64,000 nucleotides of DNA. Origin: Myxococcota bacterium (GTDB lineage: Bacteria > Myxococcota_A > Polyangia > Polyangiales > JANWZI01). Every line of letters starts with the position of its first letter. Within the stretch, counting starts at the first letter, position 1. The notes below the pieces were generated by a model, which saw only the letters and a program-made list of their open reading frames with translations, made no database searches and was not told the origin of the DNA. The stretch is taken from positions 1 through 64,000 of the forward strand of contig JANWZI010000004.1 of assembly GCA_025054695.1 (NCBI GenBank), written 5' to 3'. A program made the position numbers and the translations under genes. Positions 51,130 to 62,199 of this stretch are shown piece by piece.

Positions 51130-54100
51130 CTACCTCGGCACCGCGAGCAGCATCGCGTCGAGCAGCCGCTTCTCTTCGCTTTCCTTCGGGTAGAGCGCGG
51201 AAAGCGCGTTGGCGAGCCGCAGAAAATCCGGGCCGCGCTCCTGTTCGGCCCCGATCAGCGCGCGCAGTGCCTGCGCCTGCCCGCCGGCTTGGAGCAACAT
51301 CGCCGCGTGCACGCGGTCGAGCGTCGTCGGCTCCCGGCGTGCCGCGGGCTCGGCCGCAGGCCGCCGCGCACGCCCGGCACGAGCGGTCCGTTCGCCTTGC
51401 CGACGGTCGCCGCGCCCCACCTCGGGCGCTGCGGCCCCATCGTCACCGAACAACGCGAGCTGCGGTTGGCGCGCCGCCCAGGCCTGCTGCTCGAGCATGG
51501 CCGCGAGCCGATCCGCGCCTGCGTCGCCGAAGAGCTGGTTTGCGCGCTCGGCGACCGGCAGCAGACGCACGAGGCCCTTGCGCGTTTCGATGACCCGGCC
51601 CTCCCAGCGCGCGAGGTCGATGCCGAGCGGCTGCGCGAAGCGGCGCACGACGTCGAAGGCCAGCGTGTAGCCCTTCGCCGCGCCGCGCGGGCTTTCCGCG
51701 TCATCTTCGTCCTCGTCGCTTGCTTCGTCGTCCTCTTCTTCTTCGGTGGCGCCGCTCGTTTCCGGTTGCTCGCCGTTCGTCGCTTGAAGCGTCCAGAGAA
51801 AAAGCGCCGTCAGCCGCGCGTCTTCCTCGAGCGCCCCTGTGGCCCCGTTGCGCGCGCGGCTCGGCGCTTCCGAGCACCTGCTCGAGCGCGGCGCGGCCGA
51901 CCACTTCCCAAACCTTTTCGAGATACTCGCCAAGCGTCACTTCGCGCCCTTCCGCGGATTCCACCCGCGCGTAGCGGCTCTAGATCTCGAGCGCCGGGCC
52001 GATGCACGCGAACACGAGGTCCGCCCCGCGAATGCCCTCGCCCTGTAGCCGCTCCATCCAATCCGCGACGCGCCTCGGCAGCTCGCGCAGCACCTGCGCC
52101 CAGTCGCCCACACCCGCATCCTCGGGGCGCGGGCGGCAAATGAGGTGGACGCTGGTGGCGAGGGCGGCAGATTCTTGCGAACGTAGGCGGCCCGGCCGCT
52201 CCGTCGCAATCGGCCAGGAGCCGGTGATCGTCCATCCGCCCTTGATCATGCCGGACAGCAGCGCCTCCCAGCCTTCGGTGGTCTTGTGGGCGAAGACGAC
52301 CGCGCCGATGCCGTCTTCCTTCAGCACCCGCCGGCCTTCCGCAAACGCCTTGGCCATCGCTTCTTCGTAGAACGCCTTGTCCTTGGGGCGAGCGTCCTTT
52401 GTGCTCGAGCGCTCATTTTGAACCGCCTCGCCCGCCTTGGGGGTCAACGGATTGGATGAGTCCCACGGATCCTTCAAAAGCGGATGCCCCGGCAGCGCCC
52501 GCTTGAGCCAAACGAAGAAGAAATCCGACAGATCCGCGTAAGGAACGGCGTCGTAGTAAGGAGGGTCGGTGAACCACACCGTGACCGCCGCATCTGGCAC
52601 TGGATGGTGCGTTGCAGCGGCCGGATGAACATGCCCCTGGAGGCGACCTGCGCTTCTTGATGCCTTCATTACCTCGAGCATTGTCTCGATCAGCTCGGGA
52701 AACTCCTCTTCGCCTGTTACAGGTACCATCTCGAGAAAATCCCAGACGATTGGCAGCGCGTGCCGCGCAAATGTACCGCGCGGCGCCTGGGTGCTCGATA
52801 TCCATGACACAAGTGAAGATAGGCGCTCAGCTTGCTTGGAAATTGCAAGCGCCAACGCCTCCATCACCGCTTCGCTCTGCGCGCTTTGCGTCTTGCCGGG
52901 CAACTCCCCCACCCGCCGCCCCAACGTCACCAACGCCACCTTCTGCCGCGCCGCAAACAGATCCCCCCACTGGAGCATGCCGTAGCGCTGTACCCGGAAA
53001 CCCAGCGTCCCTACCGGCGGCAGCGGCTCATCCGGCACGGGGCACAGCCCCTTCCGGCCGCCCCGCTCCCAGTCGGAGAGCAGCTCGGCGAGGCGCTCCT
53101 GCGCCTTGCGCACGGCTTCGTAGTCGCGCTCGGTCGGCAGCCGGTAATGGCGCCCGGCTTCGCCGGGCCTCAGCGTCACGACCGCCAGCAGCCGCGCCCC
53201 ACCCGTGCGCCGCCCGTTCGCATCGAACACCACGTCCGCCCCGCCGCGCTGGGCGTAGAGCTGCGCGCGCACGCGCTCCGGCGGCAGCACCCTCCCGCAG
53301 GCGAGGCAGGTGGCCTTCGCGCGCGTGACGGTGCCCACGGGCACCTCGCGGTCCGACTTCGGCGCGAAGATGTCGAGCTCGACCCGTGGCGTCTCGCCGT
53401 CCCTTCGCTCGACGCGCCACCGCAGTGCCCGCGAACGGTTTGCCTTCTTGCACAGCCAGAACGAGCGCACGAGGGGAATCTCCGCCCCGCAGTTCGGCGC
53501 CTCGCAGCGCACCGTGCGCGCCCACAGGTACGCGATCGGGGTCGCCCCATCGGGGTCGTGGGGATAGAGCTCCGCGAGCTCGTGCTCCGCCTGCCGTTTG
53601 ATCTCGGCCCCGACGCGCCGCAGCTCCTCGGCGAGCTGCGGCCCGTGACGCGGGATGTCCTCAAGCATCACCTTGAGGATCAGGCAGGCGACGGGGTTCA
53701 GGTCGCTCGCAAACGCCTCGCAGCCGACGCGCAGCGCCTCGAGCGGAATCGACCCCCCGCCGGCGAACGGGTCGACCACGAGCGGCGGCTCGTACGCGCC
53801 GCCCTCCTCGGGCGCGTACGCCGCGCGCACGAGCGCCCGCGCGACCTCGAGATACGTCGGGTGAGCCGCGAGGTCCCAGTTGGCGAAGTCCGCAATGAAG
53901 CGAAGCAGCGCCCGGCGCAACTCTTCGTCCGTCGTGCCCGGGTTGCACCTCGGGACCTCGCGCAGCCGCCGGCGCGCCTCCGCCTTGAAGGAAGCCGGGC
54001 AGTGCGGGTCGCACGGATCGGGCCACAGCAGCGCGAGCAGCACCGCGCGGCACGAAGCAAGCGGCCGCCTCGCCCACCACAGGTGCAGCGTGCTCGGGTG

Positions 54101-54196
54101 CCCGTGCCGAATCGACTTCTCGCGCGCCGCGTGCCGACTCACCTCCGCGATGGGAAAGTCCACCTCCGCCAGGCGCTTGCAGGCTTTGGGGATCAT
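51130..54196 (-). pseudogene. DUF1156 adenine DNA methyltransferase, broken by an amber codon and a frameshift
   Basis: From ATG 54196 (GGAGG seven bases upstream) an intact 738-residue stretch shows the DUF1156 opening (MIPKACKRLAEVDFPIAEVS), motif I DPFAGGGS (142-149) and motif IV DPPY (544-547). A zinc-ribbon-like C..C region lies between. It stops at a TAG (51980-51982) after GPALEI. The same frame continues at once with SRYARVESAEGREVTLGEYL, as in intact relatives, until a one-base insertion near 51850-51858. It then continues in another frame (NGATGALEEDARLTALFLW) to 51130. Intact it would have about 1020 residues. Function: likely N6-adenine methylation of DNA. It is dead, or needs readthrough, or the assembly is wrong. 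Confidence 0.75.
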
Positions 54197-54246
54197 CGCC
54201 CGCCTCCCCGTTCGAACCTCATGGCAACGACTTTCGCCACTCCGCC

Positions 54247-54657
54247 CTACCGTGTCGCGCTCTCCGGACCCCAGCCCGCGTTTCCTCGTCGCATTACCGT
54301 GCGCACTGCGAAATTCCCTCGAGTACCGATTTCGAGCTTTCTCGCGATCCCAGGCTCGCACCCTCTAGCGGAAGACAGATACGCCTCCGGCAACGCAACG
54401 GCCATCGTCGTGAAGATGGTCCACGAACCGCGACTTCCCTCCGTAGCGCCGTCGGCGACGCTCCCGACCCTTTGCCTGGAATGCTTCGTCCCCTCCGCAT
54501 GCAAACGGTCCCGCGACACCGCCGGATTCCCCATCATGGCCCGAGCACCCGAGGACCTTGCTGCGCCGTCGCACCCAACGAAACCGCTTCGATTGTCGAT
54601 ATCCCTCGGCGCCTCGCGAATCGATCCGACCTCACCGATTTGAATCGTCCCTACCAT
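54247..54657 (-). CDS. Small hypothetical protein, coupled to rmuC
   Basis: This 136-residue frame ([19 protein letters not shown]...) overlaps the preceding small frame by seven bases and ends 50 bases before the DUF1156 start. Codon use is less GC-biased than in neighbours and no motif is recognised. It could be noncoding. The only support is the chain of tight overlaps with rmuC. Confidence 0.3.
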   Translation of the reverse strand: MVGTIQIGEVGSIREAPRDIDNRSGFVGCDGAARSSGARAMMGNPAVSRDRLHAEGTKHSRQRVGSVADGATEGSRGSWTIFTTMAVALPEAYLSSARGCEPGIARKLEIGTRGNFAVRTVMRRGNAGWGPESATR

Positions 54658-54878
54658 CCCGACCCCTCACGCGTCCGCCCCTGCGGATAGCGCACCTCGG
54701 CGTCCTTTCGAACCCACGACCCCTCGGAGCCGCCGCGCGCGAAGCCACGATCGGTGGTCGTCGTCCCCAACGCCGCGTGCTGAAACATTCCACCCTCCAA
54801 CTCCATCTCGATCGCTTTCGAAGTCGCCTCGTCGCCCCAGCAGCCGCCGTTGCCGGCGTGGACTGCCGTGCCGATCAT
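54651..54878 (-). CDS. Small hypothetical protein overlapping the rmuC stop
   Basis: This 75-residue frame begins [18 protein letters not shown] at an ATG that overlaps the rmuC TGA (ATGA). That suggests translational coupling. It is Gly-rich and unrecognised. Together with the frame at 54247-54657 it fills the 678-base gap between rmuC and the DUF1156 gene. Confidence 0.35.
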   Translation of the reverse strand: MIGTAVHAGNGGCWGDEATSKAIEMELEGGMFQHAALGTTTTDRGFARGGSEGSWVRKDAEVRYPQGRTREGSGW

Positions 54879-56290
54879 CCCGCGTCGTCTTCTTTCAGCT
54901 CCGGTGCGACCAGCGCACGAGGCGTCCCTTCCACCGGCACTAGACGCGGTATCTCGTCGCCGCTCGCGGCTCCCAAGTCCCTGAACTTTCGGGCCGCGGG
55001 CAGCACCTTCCTTTCCAGCGAACCAACCGCGTGGTTGTACGCCGCGTTGGCTTTCTCGAGCCCTTTGCCGATGTCCGCAAGGTGGTCGGCCATGGTTCTC
55101 ATGCGCTCGTAGAGCTGTTTGCCGAACTCCCTGATCTGCTGGGCGTTCTCGGCGACTTCGTGCTGCCGCCAGCCATAGGCCACGGCGCGCAGCAGCGCGA
55201 TCAGCGTCGTAGGGGTCGCCAGCACCACACGCTTACCCAAGGCGTACTCGATGAGCCCCTCGTCCGCCTCGATCGCCGCGCCGAAGAAGGATTCGCCCGG
55301 AATGAACATGACCACGAAGTCCGGGGCCTTCGGAAACTGGTTCCAGTACTCCTTGGACGCGAGGCGATCCACATGACTGCGCACCTGCTGCGCGTGCCGC
55401 GCGACCGCTGCCCTGCGCTTCTCCTCGCTTTCCGCCTCGACGGCCTCGAGGTATGCGTCGAGCGCCACCTTCGCGTCCACCACGACTTCGCGTTCACCCG
55501 GGAGCCGGACGACGAGGTCCGGACGTAGCCGTCCTTCCTCGGCCTGCACCGTCACCTGCTCGCTGAAATCACAATGTCTGGACATCCCCGCCAATTCGAC
55601 GACGCGGCGCAGGGTCATCTCTCCCCAGCGGCCGCGTACGTCCGGTTTGCGAAGAGCATGGACCAAGTTCGCGGTTTCCTTCTGCAATTGCGCTTGGCTC
55701 GCCGACAAGCCGTTCAATTGGTTGGTCAGTTGCACGTACGCTTCCTGCCGGCTTTTTTCGATCGCTTGAACCTGTTCCTCGAATTTCTTGAGCGAGTCGG
55801 CGAGCGGCTTGACCAAGTTCTGAATCGCCTCCTCGCGCTTTCCGAGGTCCCACCGCGCCTCCGTCATGACCTTGTCGAGCGTTTCCTTCGCGAGCTTGAG
55901 GAATTCGCTCGAGCTCGTATTGAGCGTATCTGCGGCCAGCGCCTTGAACGTGTCCGAGAGCTTGGCCCGGGCCTCGTCCAAAAGCTTTTTCTCCTCCTGA
56001 AGCTGCCGGCCGGCCTCCGCAAGTTGCGTTTCCGCCCTCACCCGCGCGCTCGTTTCGGCGGCGCACTGCTCCCTGACCCTCGCAAGGTCCTCGGCGGCCT
56101 TGTGCTGCTGCGAACGCAGTTCGGCAAGGGTGCCTTCCAGCCCTTGAACGCGCCCCTCGGCGACGTTCGCCCGACGCTCGGCCTCCTCCACCTTCGCGGT
56201 CATGGCCCTCGTGGCCCGGGCGGACGCAACCACCCACGCCACGACGCCGCCGATGAGCGCGCCAGCCAGAGCGGAAAGGACGTGTTCCAT
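54875..56290 (-). CDS. rmuC: DNA recombination protein RmuC
   Basis: The 471-residue protein has an N-terminal membrane helix ([17 protein letters not shown]), a long coiled coil ([20 protein letters not shown] onwards) and the conserved core [17 protein letters not shown] and [13 protein letters not shown]. It is thought to limit DNA rearrangements and has an endonuclease-like core. The ATG follows GGGAG by a few bases. Its place between two pieces of DUF1156 sequence suggests it was inserted into, or carried with, the island. A housekeeping role remains possible. Confidence 0.9.
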   Translation of the reverse strand: MEHVLSALAGALIGGVVAWVVASARATRAMTAKVEEAERRANVAEGRVQGLEGTLAELRSQQHKAAEDLARVREQCAAETSARVRAETQLAEAGRQLQEEKKLLDEARAKLSDTFKALAADTLNTSSSEFLKLAKETLDKVMTEARWDLGKREEAIQNLVKPLADSLKKFEEQVQAIEKSRQEAYVQLTNQLNGLSASQAQLQKETANLVHALRKPDVRGRWGEMTLRRVVELAGMSRHCDFSEQVTVQAEEGRLRPDLVVRLPGEREVVVDAKVALDAYLEAVEAESEEKRRAAVARHAQQVRSHVDRLASKEYWNQFPKAPDFVVMFIPGESFFGAAIEADEGLIEYALGKRVVLATPTTLIALLRAVAYGWRQHEVAENAQQIREFGKQLYERMRTMADHLADIGKGLEKANAAYNHAVGSLERKVLPAARKFRDLGAASGDEIPRLVPVEGTPRALVAPELKEDDAG

Positions 56291-56539
56291 GGTTGTTCTC
56301 CCTCGGGTGACGACGTCTCGCGCTTCTGCTCCTTGCCTGCTTGCGCGGGCTTCGTCGGAGTATGCACCGAACGATCGCCAGACCCGCCGCGTTTCTCGTG
56401 CACGTGGTGGACCTGCCTTCTTCGGTAGCGCTCGTGCTCCCCGACGACGCGCATGGCCGCAGCCTTTGGGTCGGACTGCCCCCGTGACACCGCCGTCGCT
56501 TCGCGCGCCCGATGGGACGGGACGCAGTTCGACTCCGCC

Positions 56540-56614
56540 GTCGGCGCGTGCCGGCTCGCCTCCGCGATGGGAAAGTCCCCTTCGTCGAGGCGCTTGGAGC
56601 GCTTTCGGGATCAT
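56540..56614 (-). pseudogene. Relic of a second DUF1156 gene start
   Basis: From an ATG at 56612-56614, overlapping the upstream TOPRIM-like stop (ATGA), the DNA matches the start of the DUF1156 gene at 54196 at about 57 of 69 positions. After one single-base indel it reads [18 protein letters not shown]. The similarity then ends, but an open frame continues to about 56200 without a recognised product. This is a remnant of a diverged paralogue that once stood directly after the ATPase/TOPRIM pair. It fills the 320-base gap 56291-56610. Confidence 0.7.
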
Positions 56615-57210
56615 GCCACCCGCTCCACGAGAGTCTTCAGGCAGCGGATCGCGCGCGCGAGGCTGTCGGCGTGTTTCGCCGCAACCGCCGGGCGCCAGTG
56701 TCTTTCCACGAGCTCCCGAACGCGCGACGTATACGCCCGGCCGACCGTCCAGCCGCCGCCATGGGCCCGAGCCATGTCCTCGCGTATTGCGCCGCACCGC
56801 GAGCGACGAGCGAGGTCCACGAGCACCGCCTTCGGGTCGGAAAGCGCCTCCGGGTTCCGCGGGACCTTCGTGCGCGCGACACCGAGAAAGTCCGCCACCG
56901 CTTCGGCATCGGCCAAAAGCCAGGCTTCGACCGCCCGGACGGCGATGCGGAAGCACATGAGCGGCGCCGGCCGCGGCAGCCAGGCCGCGCGCAGCTGCGG
57001 CGCGCAGCCGGCATTCCGATCGAGGTCCACGAGCAGCAGCCAGGGCCCGCGGTGCGCCGCGTGGTTGTATCCATTGCGCTTCTGCCTCAGATGGGCTTTG
57101 CCCCGTTTGCCGTGGATCGGTCCGGGCACCGCGCCGACGTGCTCGATCAGACGCACGGCGACCGCTTCGTCCGCGTCCCCTTCGACGGCGGCCAGGATTT
57201 CGATGGTCAC
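56611..57210 (-). CDS. TOPRIM-like protein partnering an AAA ATPase (DUF4276-like)
   Basis: The 199-residue product starts at GTG with [18 protein letters not shown]. Glu10-Gly11 and the Asp62-Leu-Asp64 (LLLVDLDRN) pair match the acidic metal ligands of TOPRIM nucleases. Its gene overlaps the ATPase stop (GTGA). ATPase plus TOPRIM pairs (OLD-like, PARIS-like, Gabija-like) are anti-phage modules in which the ATPase licenses a nuclease. The DUF4276 family name is a judgement by eye; a PARIS-type DUF4435 is not evident. Confidence 0.65.
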   Translation of the reverse strand: MTIEILAAVEGDADEAVAVRLIEHVGAVPGPIHGKRGKAHLRQKRNGYNHAAHRGPWLLLVDLDRNAGCAPQLRAAWLPRPAPLMCFRIAVRAVEAWLLADAEAVADFLGVARTKVPRNPEALSDPKAVLVDLARRSRCGAIREDMARAHGGGWTVGRAYTSRVRELVERHWRPAVAAKHADSLARAIRCLKTLVERVA

Positions 57211-58349
57211 GCTCGGCCCTCGCCGAACAATGCGAGTTGTCCCGAGCGCTCCGGGCGAGTACGCGGGATTATCGCGTCGGCCAATGTGAATCCATCTTCG
57301 AGCAGACGGCGGATTTCCTCGTGCGAGGCCGCGCTGGTCACTTTCGTGCCCTCGGACGTCGGATGCAGAAGCAGGACCTCGTCGAGCCCGATGCATTCGT
57401 CGCGCAGGAGTTCCGGCGAGTGCGTGCTCAAAAAGAGCTGACGCCCCGTCCGGCGCTGGGCGCGCGCGAGCATCTGCGGGAGATGGCGCACGATTTCCGG
57501 ATGCAGCGACAGCTCCGGTTCCTCGAGCAGAAGCGGCCCGCCGCCTTCGAGCACGACCCACAGCAGGCCCATCAGGCGCAAGGTGCCATCGGAAAACTGC
57601 TCCTCGGTCTGCCAGGCGCCCCGCGGCCGCCAATGCTGGTACTTGCCGCGCAGATGCGGCGTGCCGCGCGCATCTCGCCACAGCTCGATCTCCTGCAGTT
57701 GCGGCACCGCGACGCGAAGCGCGTTCTGAATCCGCCGCAGTCGTGCGTTTCGCGTCTTCTCCGGCGTCCGTGCAAGTTGTTCGAGAAAATCGCCGCCGTA
57801 CGGGTCGTTGGCGCGTCCCACCGACCGCTCGGGCTCGCGCACCAGTTGCGGCACGAGGTGCAGGTAGCGAATCGACGCAAAAAACGTCGCCAATTCGCGA
57901 AACGGCTTGTTGACGTTGACCTGTTCCAGATGCGTTTGCGTCAAGCGCTGCGGATCGCTCGCGTCGTCCGCGTTCGGGCGCTCCAGGATCGTCTCCGCAT
58001 CGCACCGGACGAGCTCGCGTGCCACCCGCGCTTGCCGCTGGTTGTCCTGATGAAAGGACAGCCTGTACTCCCATCGCTTGCCGCGATCGTCTTCCAGATC
58101 GACCGCGATCTCGACGTCCGAGTAACGGCGCGCGGCGAGGCTGCGGATCGCGGAGACCCCTCCGCGGCGGCCCACGGCCTCCCGGAACCCGCCGCCGCTC
58201 GAGGCAAGGTCACGAAGGAACCGAAACGCGTCGAGCAAGTTGGACTTGCCGGAGGCGTTGGGGCCCACGAGAAAAAGCCGGTCGCCGATCGTCGCCTCGG
58301 CGCTCACGAAGTTTTTCCAGTTTCGCAGGACGAGCCTCGTGAACCTCAT
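57207..58349 (-). CDS. AAA (ABC-type) ATPase of an OLD-like pair
   Basis: The 380-residue protein begins [14 protein letters not shown], with Walker A GPNASGKS (29-36). It has the Walker B segment [13 protein letters not shown] and an H-loop [10 protein letters not shown]. It resembles OLD/RecF-type AAA_21 ATPases found beside TOPRIM nucleases. The ATG overlaps the helicase stop (ATGA), and the stop overlaps the TOPRIM start (GTGA), so all three are coupled. The role is probably sensing or activating the partner nuclease. Confidence 0.8.
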   Translation of the reverse strand: MRFTRLVLRNWKNFVSAEATIGDRLFLVGPNASGKSNLLDAFRFLRDLASSGGGFREAVGRRGGVSAIRSLAARRYSDVEIAVDLEDDRGKRWEYRLSFHQDNQRQARVARELVRCDAETILERPNADDASDPQRLTQTHLEQVNVNKPFRELATFFASIRYLHLVPQLVREPERSVGRANDPYGGDFLEQLARTPEKTRNARLRRIQNALRVAVPQLQEIELWRDARGTPHLRGKYQHWRPRGAWQTEEQFSDGTLRLMGLLWVVLEGGGPLLLEEPELSLHPEIVRHLPQMLARAQRRTGRQLFLSTHSPELLRDECIGLDEVLLLHPTSEGTKVTSAASHEEIRRLLEDGFTLADAIIPRTRPERSGQLALFGEGRA

Positions 58350-61300
58350 TCGCGGCCCCCATACGGCGGTGAACCTTCCCGCACCTGCATCGGCTGCGTC
58401 AGCGCATCCACCGAAAGGTAATAGTGGGCGACCGTCGTCACGGGGTTCCAGTCCAGACGCGCCGGGTCCCGAATGGGCTGCTGAAGCTCGGGCACGCCGT
58501 CGCAGTTCGTCACCACGTACAGCCAATAACAATCGCGCCGGTCCTCGGCGACGCGGCGCTCGTTCGGTGTCAAGAGGACCGCGCCCGACGCCCCCGCGAT
58601 GCCCTTGACCTCGATGAGCCGCAGCTCGCCGGACGTAAGGTCGAGACTGGTGAGGTCGTAGCCGAGGTTTTTGTCCGACACGTCGGTCACCTGACGGCCA
58701 AGCGCGCGCTCGTGCTCGATCACCACGCGCATCGCAATGGCCTCGGTCTGCAGGTCGGGCTGGAGACGACGCACCTCGGGGGCCTCGCGTTCCGGATGCG
58801 GCAGCACGAGCACGCTGGCGAGACGGTCGACCGCCTGCAGCGTCAGCGCCCGCTGGCGCTCCAGATCGGCGCGGCGCCGTTCCCGACGTGCGAGCAGCTC
58901 GGCGTGGCGCGCCTCGGCCTGCGCGAGCCGGCCCTCTGCGCCGGGCAGCTTCTGCTCCACCTCGGCCGCGGCCTTGCCGATCTCGTCGTCCGCACGCTGC
59001 AAGAGCTCCGTCAAGGAAAGCTCGACGTGGGCGGCGATCCGGTCGAGCTCCGCGAGGCGTTCGGCGCGCGTCTGCTCGAGGAAAGGCAGCAGCGCGTGCT
59101 CGTACAGCCACGGGGTCGCCTCGGGAAGGTCCGCCACGGGGGGTCCCACCGACGGCGCGGACGCGGGCACGAAGTTGCCGAGGATCGCCGGCTCGCGCAG
59201 CTCGACGCGACCATCGCCGCCGAGCTCGACCGCGAACAGCCGCTCGTGCACGACCTGTCCCAATCCGTCGACGATACGCGCGCGGTAGAAATCGATGCGC
59301 GCCGGTGCCTCGTGCTGCAGCGAAAACACCGTCGCCCCGCTGGCGAACGCCCCCTCTGCGCGCCGCAGCGTGTGACGGCGCAGCGCTTCGAACAGCGGAT
59401 GGCCGGGGGTGACCCACTCGAGCTTGTGCTGCTCGGCCGCGTCGCGATCCGTCGAGCAACGAGGGTAACGGTCGGCGAGCGCAGCGAGCTTCCAGTCGGG
59501 CTCTCGCTCGTACTGGCGCAGCACGCCGGGCGTGCGCGCCGGCTCGAAGGCATGCGGAAGCTGCGGCAGCGGCTTGAGCGTCCACGGCACCCACTCGGCC
59601 GCCTCGCGCACGAACCGCGCGATCGTCTCCGGCACGACGCGCCGCTCCTGCGCACGCGCCCGCCGCTCGATCAACATCTGCAAGTTGAGTTTCTTGCTCG
59701 CCAGCCCTTCGAGCGCGTTCTGGCAAATGGCGCGGAAGTGCCGTTCGTCGACGTGACGCAGCAGGCGGTCTTCGAGATCCGCTTCGCTCAAATGACCGGC
59801 GTAGAAGTCGCGCAGCACGCGTTCGACGTGCGCCGCGGGGAGCACTTCGCCGACGACGTTGAAGACGGCGTCGTCGTCGAGCGCGTCGCGAATCTCCTGC
59901 AGCTTGTCGAGCAACCGCTGCAGCACCCTGCCTTCGATCGTGTTGGTCGCGACGAAATTGAAAATCAGGCAGTCCTTGCGCTGGCCATAGCGGTGGATGC
60001 GGCCCATGCGCTGCTCGAGGCGGTTCGGATTCCACGGGATGTCGTAGTTGAAGAGGATGTTGCAGACCTGCAGATTGATGCCCTCGCCCGCGGCCTCCGT
60101 CGCCACGAGCACCTGAATCGCCCCCTCGCGGAACTGCTGTTCCGCATGCAGACGCGTGCCGGGCTCGTCGCGCGAGCCGGGATTCATCCCGCCGTGGATG
60201 AAGCCGACGCGGAGCCCCCATTGCCTCAAGCGCTCGACGAGGTAGTCGAGCGTGTCCCTGAACTCGGTGAATACGAGCAGCCGTTGGTCGGGCTGGTCGA
60301 AGAAGCCCTCTCGCTCGAGCAGGGATCGCAGCTTCGCGAGCTTCGCTTCCGTGCCCGCGGCTTCGACGGCCTGAGCCTGGGCGGCGAGCCGCCTCAGCTC
60401 ATCGACCTCGCGACGGATGTCGTCTGCGTTGCGGGCGAGCGTGACGGCCTCCACGCGCTGCTCGAGGCGCTCGCGCTCGTCCTCCTCCATCTCCTCGAGC
60501 TCCTCGAGGTCGGGCAGGTCGACCGACGCGTCCGCCGCCGGGTCCCGCGCGCGCCTCCGTTCCTCCTCGAGTCGCCGCGCGCGGCTCTCCAGCGAACGGC
60601 GCAGCGCGAACGTGCTGGAGGCGAGCCGACGCTGGTACAGCGACATCAAAAATCCGATGGCACGCGCACGTGGATCTTCGCCCCGATCCGCGGCACGGGC
60701 GCTCTCGCGCTTCACGAAGCGCGTCACCTCGCGGTACAGATCGAACTCGGGCCCATCGATCGTGAAGTCGACCGTATGCGGGATTCGCTTCGTGAAGATG
60801 GGCCGTGCCGCCCACGACCCGTCGGCCTGCCGCTCCGGGAAATAGGTCATCGCCTCCTTGGTGCGGCGCAGATAAAACGGGGCGCGCCGCCGGTTCATCG
60901 CTTCCCGGATCGACGTGACGTCGGCATAGGCGTCGGCGTCCAGCAGTTGCAGGAACAGGCTGAAGTTCTGCGGATCGCCCTTGTGCGGGGTGGCGGTCAG
61001 CAGCAGCAGATGATCGGTGGTGTCGCGCAGCAGCTCCCCGAGCTTGTACCGCTGGCTTTTGTGCGATTCGTCGGCGGCCGACATGCGATGCGCCTCGTCG
61101 ACGATCACCAGATCCCACCGTACCTGCCGCAGCCCCGGCAGGATGTCGGCGCGCTTGGCCAGATCGAGCGAGGTGACGACACGACGGTTCTCCAGCCACT
61201 GATTGACGCCGAACTGCTCGCGGATGTCGCGCCTTTCAGCACCAGGAACTTCGCGTCGAACTTCTCCTTGAGCTCTTGCTGCCATTGAAAGGCGAGGTTG

Positions 61301-61776
61301 GCCGGACAGACGATCAGGATCCGTTCCGCCAAACCGCGCAGCTCCAGCTCGCGGATCAACAGACCCGCCATGATCGTCTTGCCCGCGCCGGCGTCGTCGG
61401 CGAGCAAGAAACGCACGCGCGGCAACTTCAGCAGGTAGTCGTAGACCGCCTCCAGTTGGTGCGGCAGCGGATCGACCCGCGAAATCGACAGGCCGAAGTA
61501 CGGATCGAACTCGTAGGCGATGCCCAGCGCGTACGCCTGCAGCCCCAAGCGCAGCAGGCGGGCATCGCCCGCGAAGGAAAGCCGCGGGTCGCGGATCGTC
61601 AGCGCCTCGAGGTCCGCCGCCGACAGCGTGACTTGCCGGAAGCGCTCCGAGTGGAGGCCGACCAGTCCCACGGTCCAGCTCGATGGGCCGTTCGCGTGGA
61701 CGGTCTCGACACGCATCGGCTCGTGGAACAGGGGGCCCGTCAGTTGCTGGCCCTTTCGCAGCCGCGGCTCGCTCAT
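58346..61776 (-). pseudogene. SNF2-type helicase with DUF3883-like C-terminus, frameshifted
   Basis: From ATG 61776 (MSEPRLRKGQQLTGPLF) the first frame carries Walker A (ADDAGAGKTIMAGLLI) and runs to KFDAKFLVLKG. A one-base loss near 61232 shifts the frame, and the rest (DIREQFGVNQWLENRRVVT onward) continues in another frame. That frame carries VDEAH, LLTATPHKGD and QRMGRIHRYGQ of a two-lobed SNF2/RapA-like helicase, and near the end a DUF3883-like nuclease-fold domain (LGYDLTSLDLTSGELRLIEV). Total about 1143 residues if repaired. It is the first gene of the island operon. Defect: true inactivation or a sequencing error. Confidence 0.8.
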
Positions 61777-61906
61777 GGCGATGGGGGGCGCGGCGCCTTC
61801 GTCGCTCCGCGCCACACCGGCACGACGGTAGGGCGATGGCGCGCGCGCGGTCAACGAGACCGGCCGCACCTCGCAAGCCGGCGCCCGACGCGTGCGGTCA
61901 GCCGAC

Positions 61907-61935
61907 TTGACCCACCCCGTCGCGTCGCGTACAGA
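61907..61935 (+). promoter_or_regulatory. Sigma70-like promoter of rpmI-rplT-pheST
   Basis: TTGACC (61907-61912) and TACAGA (61930-61935) are spaced by 17 bases. Transcription would begin near 61942, giving a leader of about 57 bases before rpmI. It lies in the 222-base divergent gap 61777-61998. Confidence 0.65.
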
Positions 61936-61998
61936 GCGCACCCTCCCCGCACGTCCCCGCGTGCGCGCCGGGGCCGTGCCCGATCCGAGCGAGGAGCC

Positions 61999-62196
61999 AT
62001 GCCGAAGATGAAGACCAACCGAGCGGCGCGGAAGCGCTTCCGGCTGACGGGGACCGGACGCATCCGACGGCCGAAGGCGGGCAAGAACCACCTCATGCGC
62101 GGCAAGCGCGGCTCGCGCCTGCGCCGGCTCGAGAAGAACGACCTCGTGGACCCGACCATGGAACGGCGCATCAAGCGCCTGCTGCCGGGGTGGTGA
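61999..62196 (+). CDS. rpmI: Ribosomal protein L35
   Basis: The 65-residue basic protein MPKMKTNRAARKRFRLTGTG is a typical L35. GAGGAG lies just upstream of the ATG. It is the first gene of the visible L35-L20-PheRS operon; infC, its usual upstream neighbour, is absent here. Confidence 0.98.
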   Translation: MPKMKTNRAARKRFRLTGTGRIRRPKAGKNHLMRGKRGSRLRRLEKNDLVDPTMERRIKRLLPGW

Positions 62197-62199
62197 GCC

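Noticed and set aside
56611..58349. PARIS system
   Set aside because: The ATPase-TOPRIM layout is similar, but the TOPRIM protein does not look like DUF4435; the name was not used.
58424..61288. Plus-strand frame of about 950 codons opposite the helicase
   Set aside because: Shadow frame without any motif.
47913..61776. BREX, DISARM or Dnd system
   Set aside because: No BrxC/PglZ, DrmA/DrmB or DndABCDE pattern was seen; the core here is DUF499 plus DUF1156 with an OLD-like pair.
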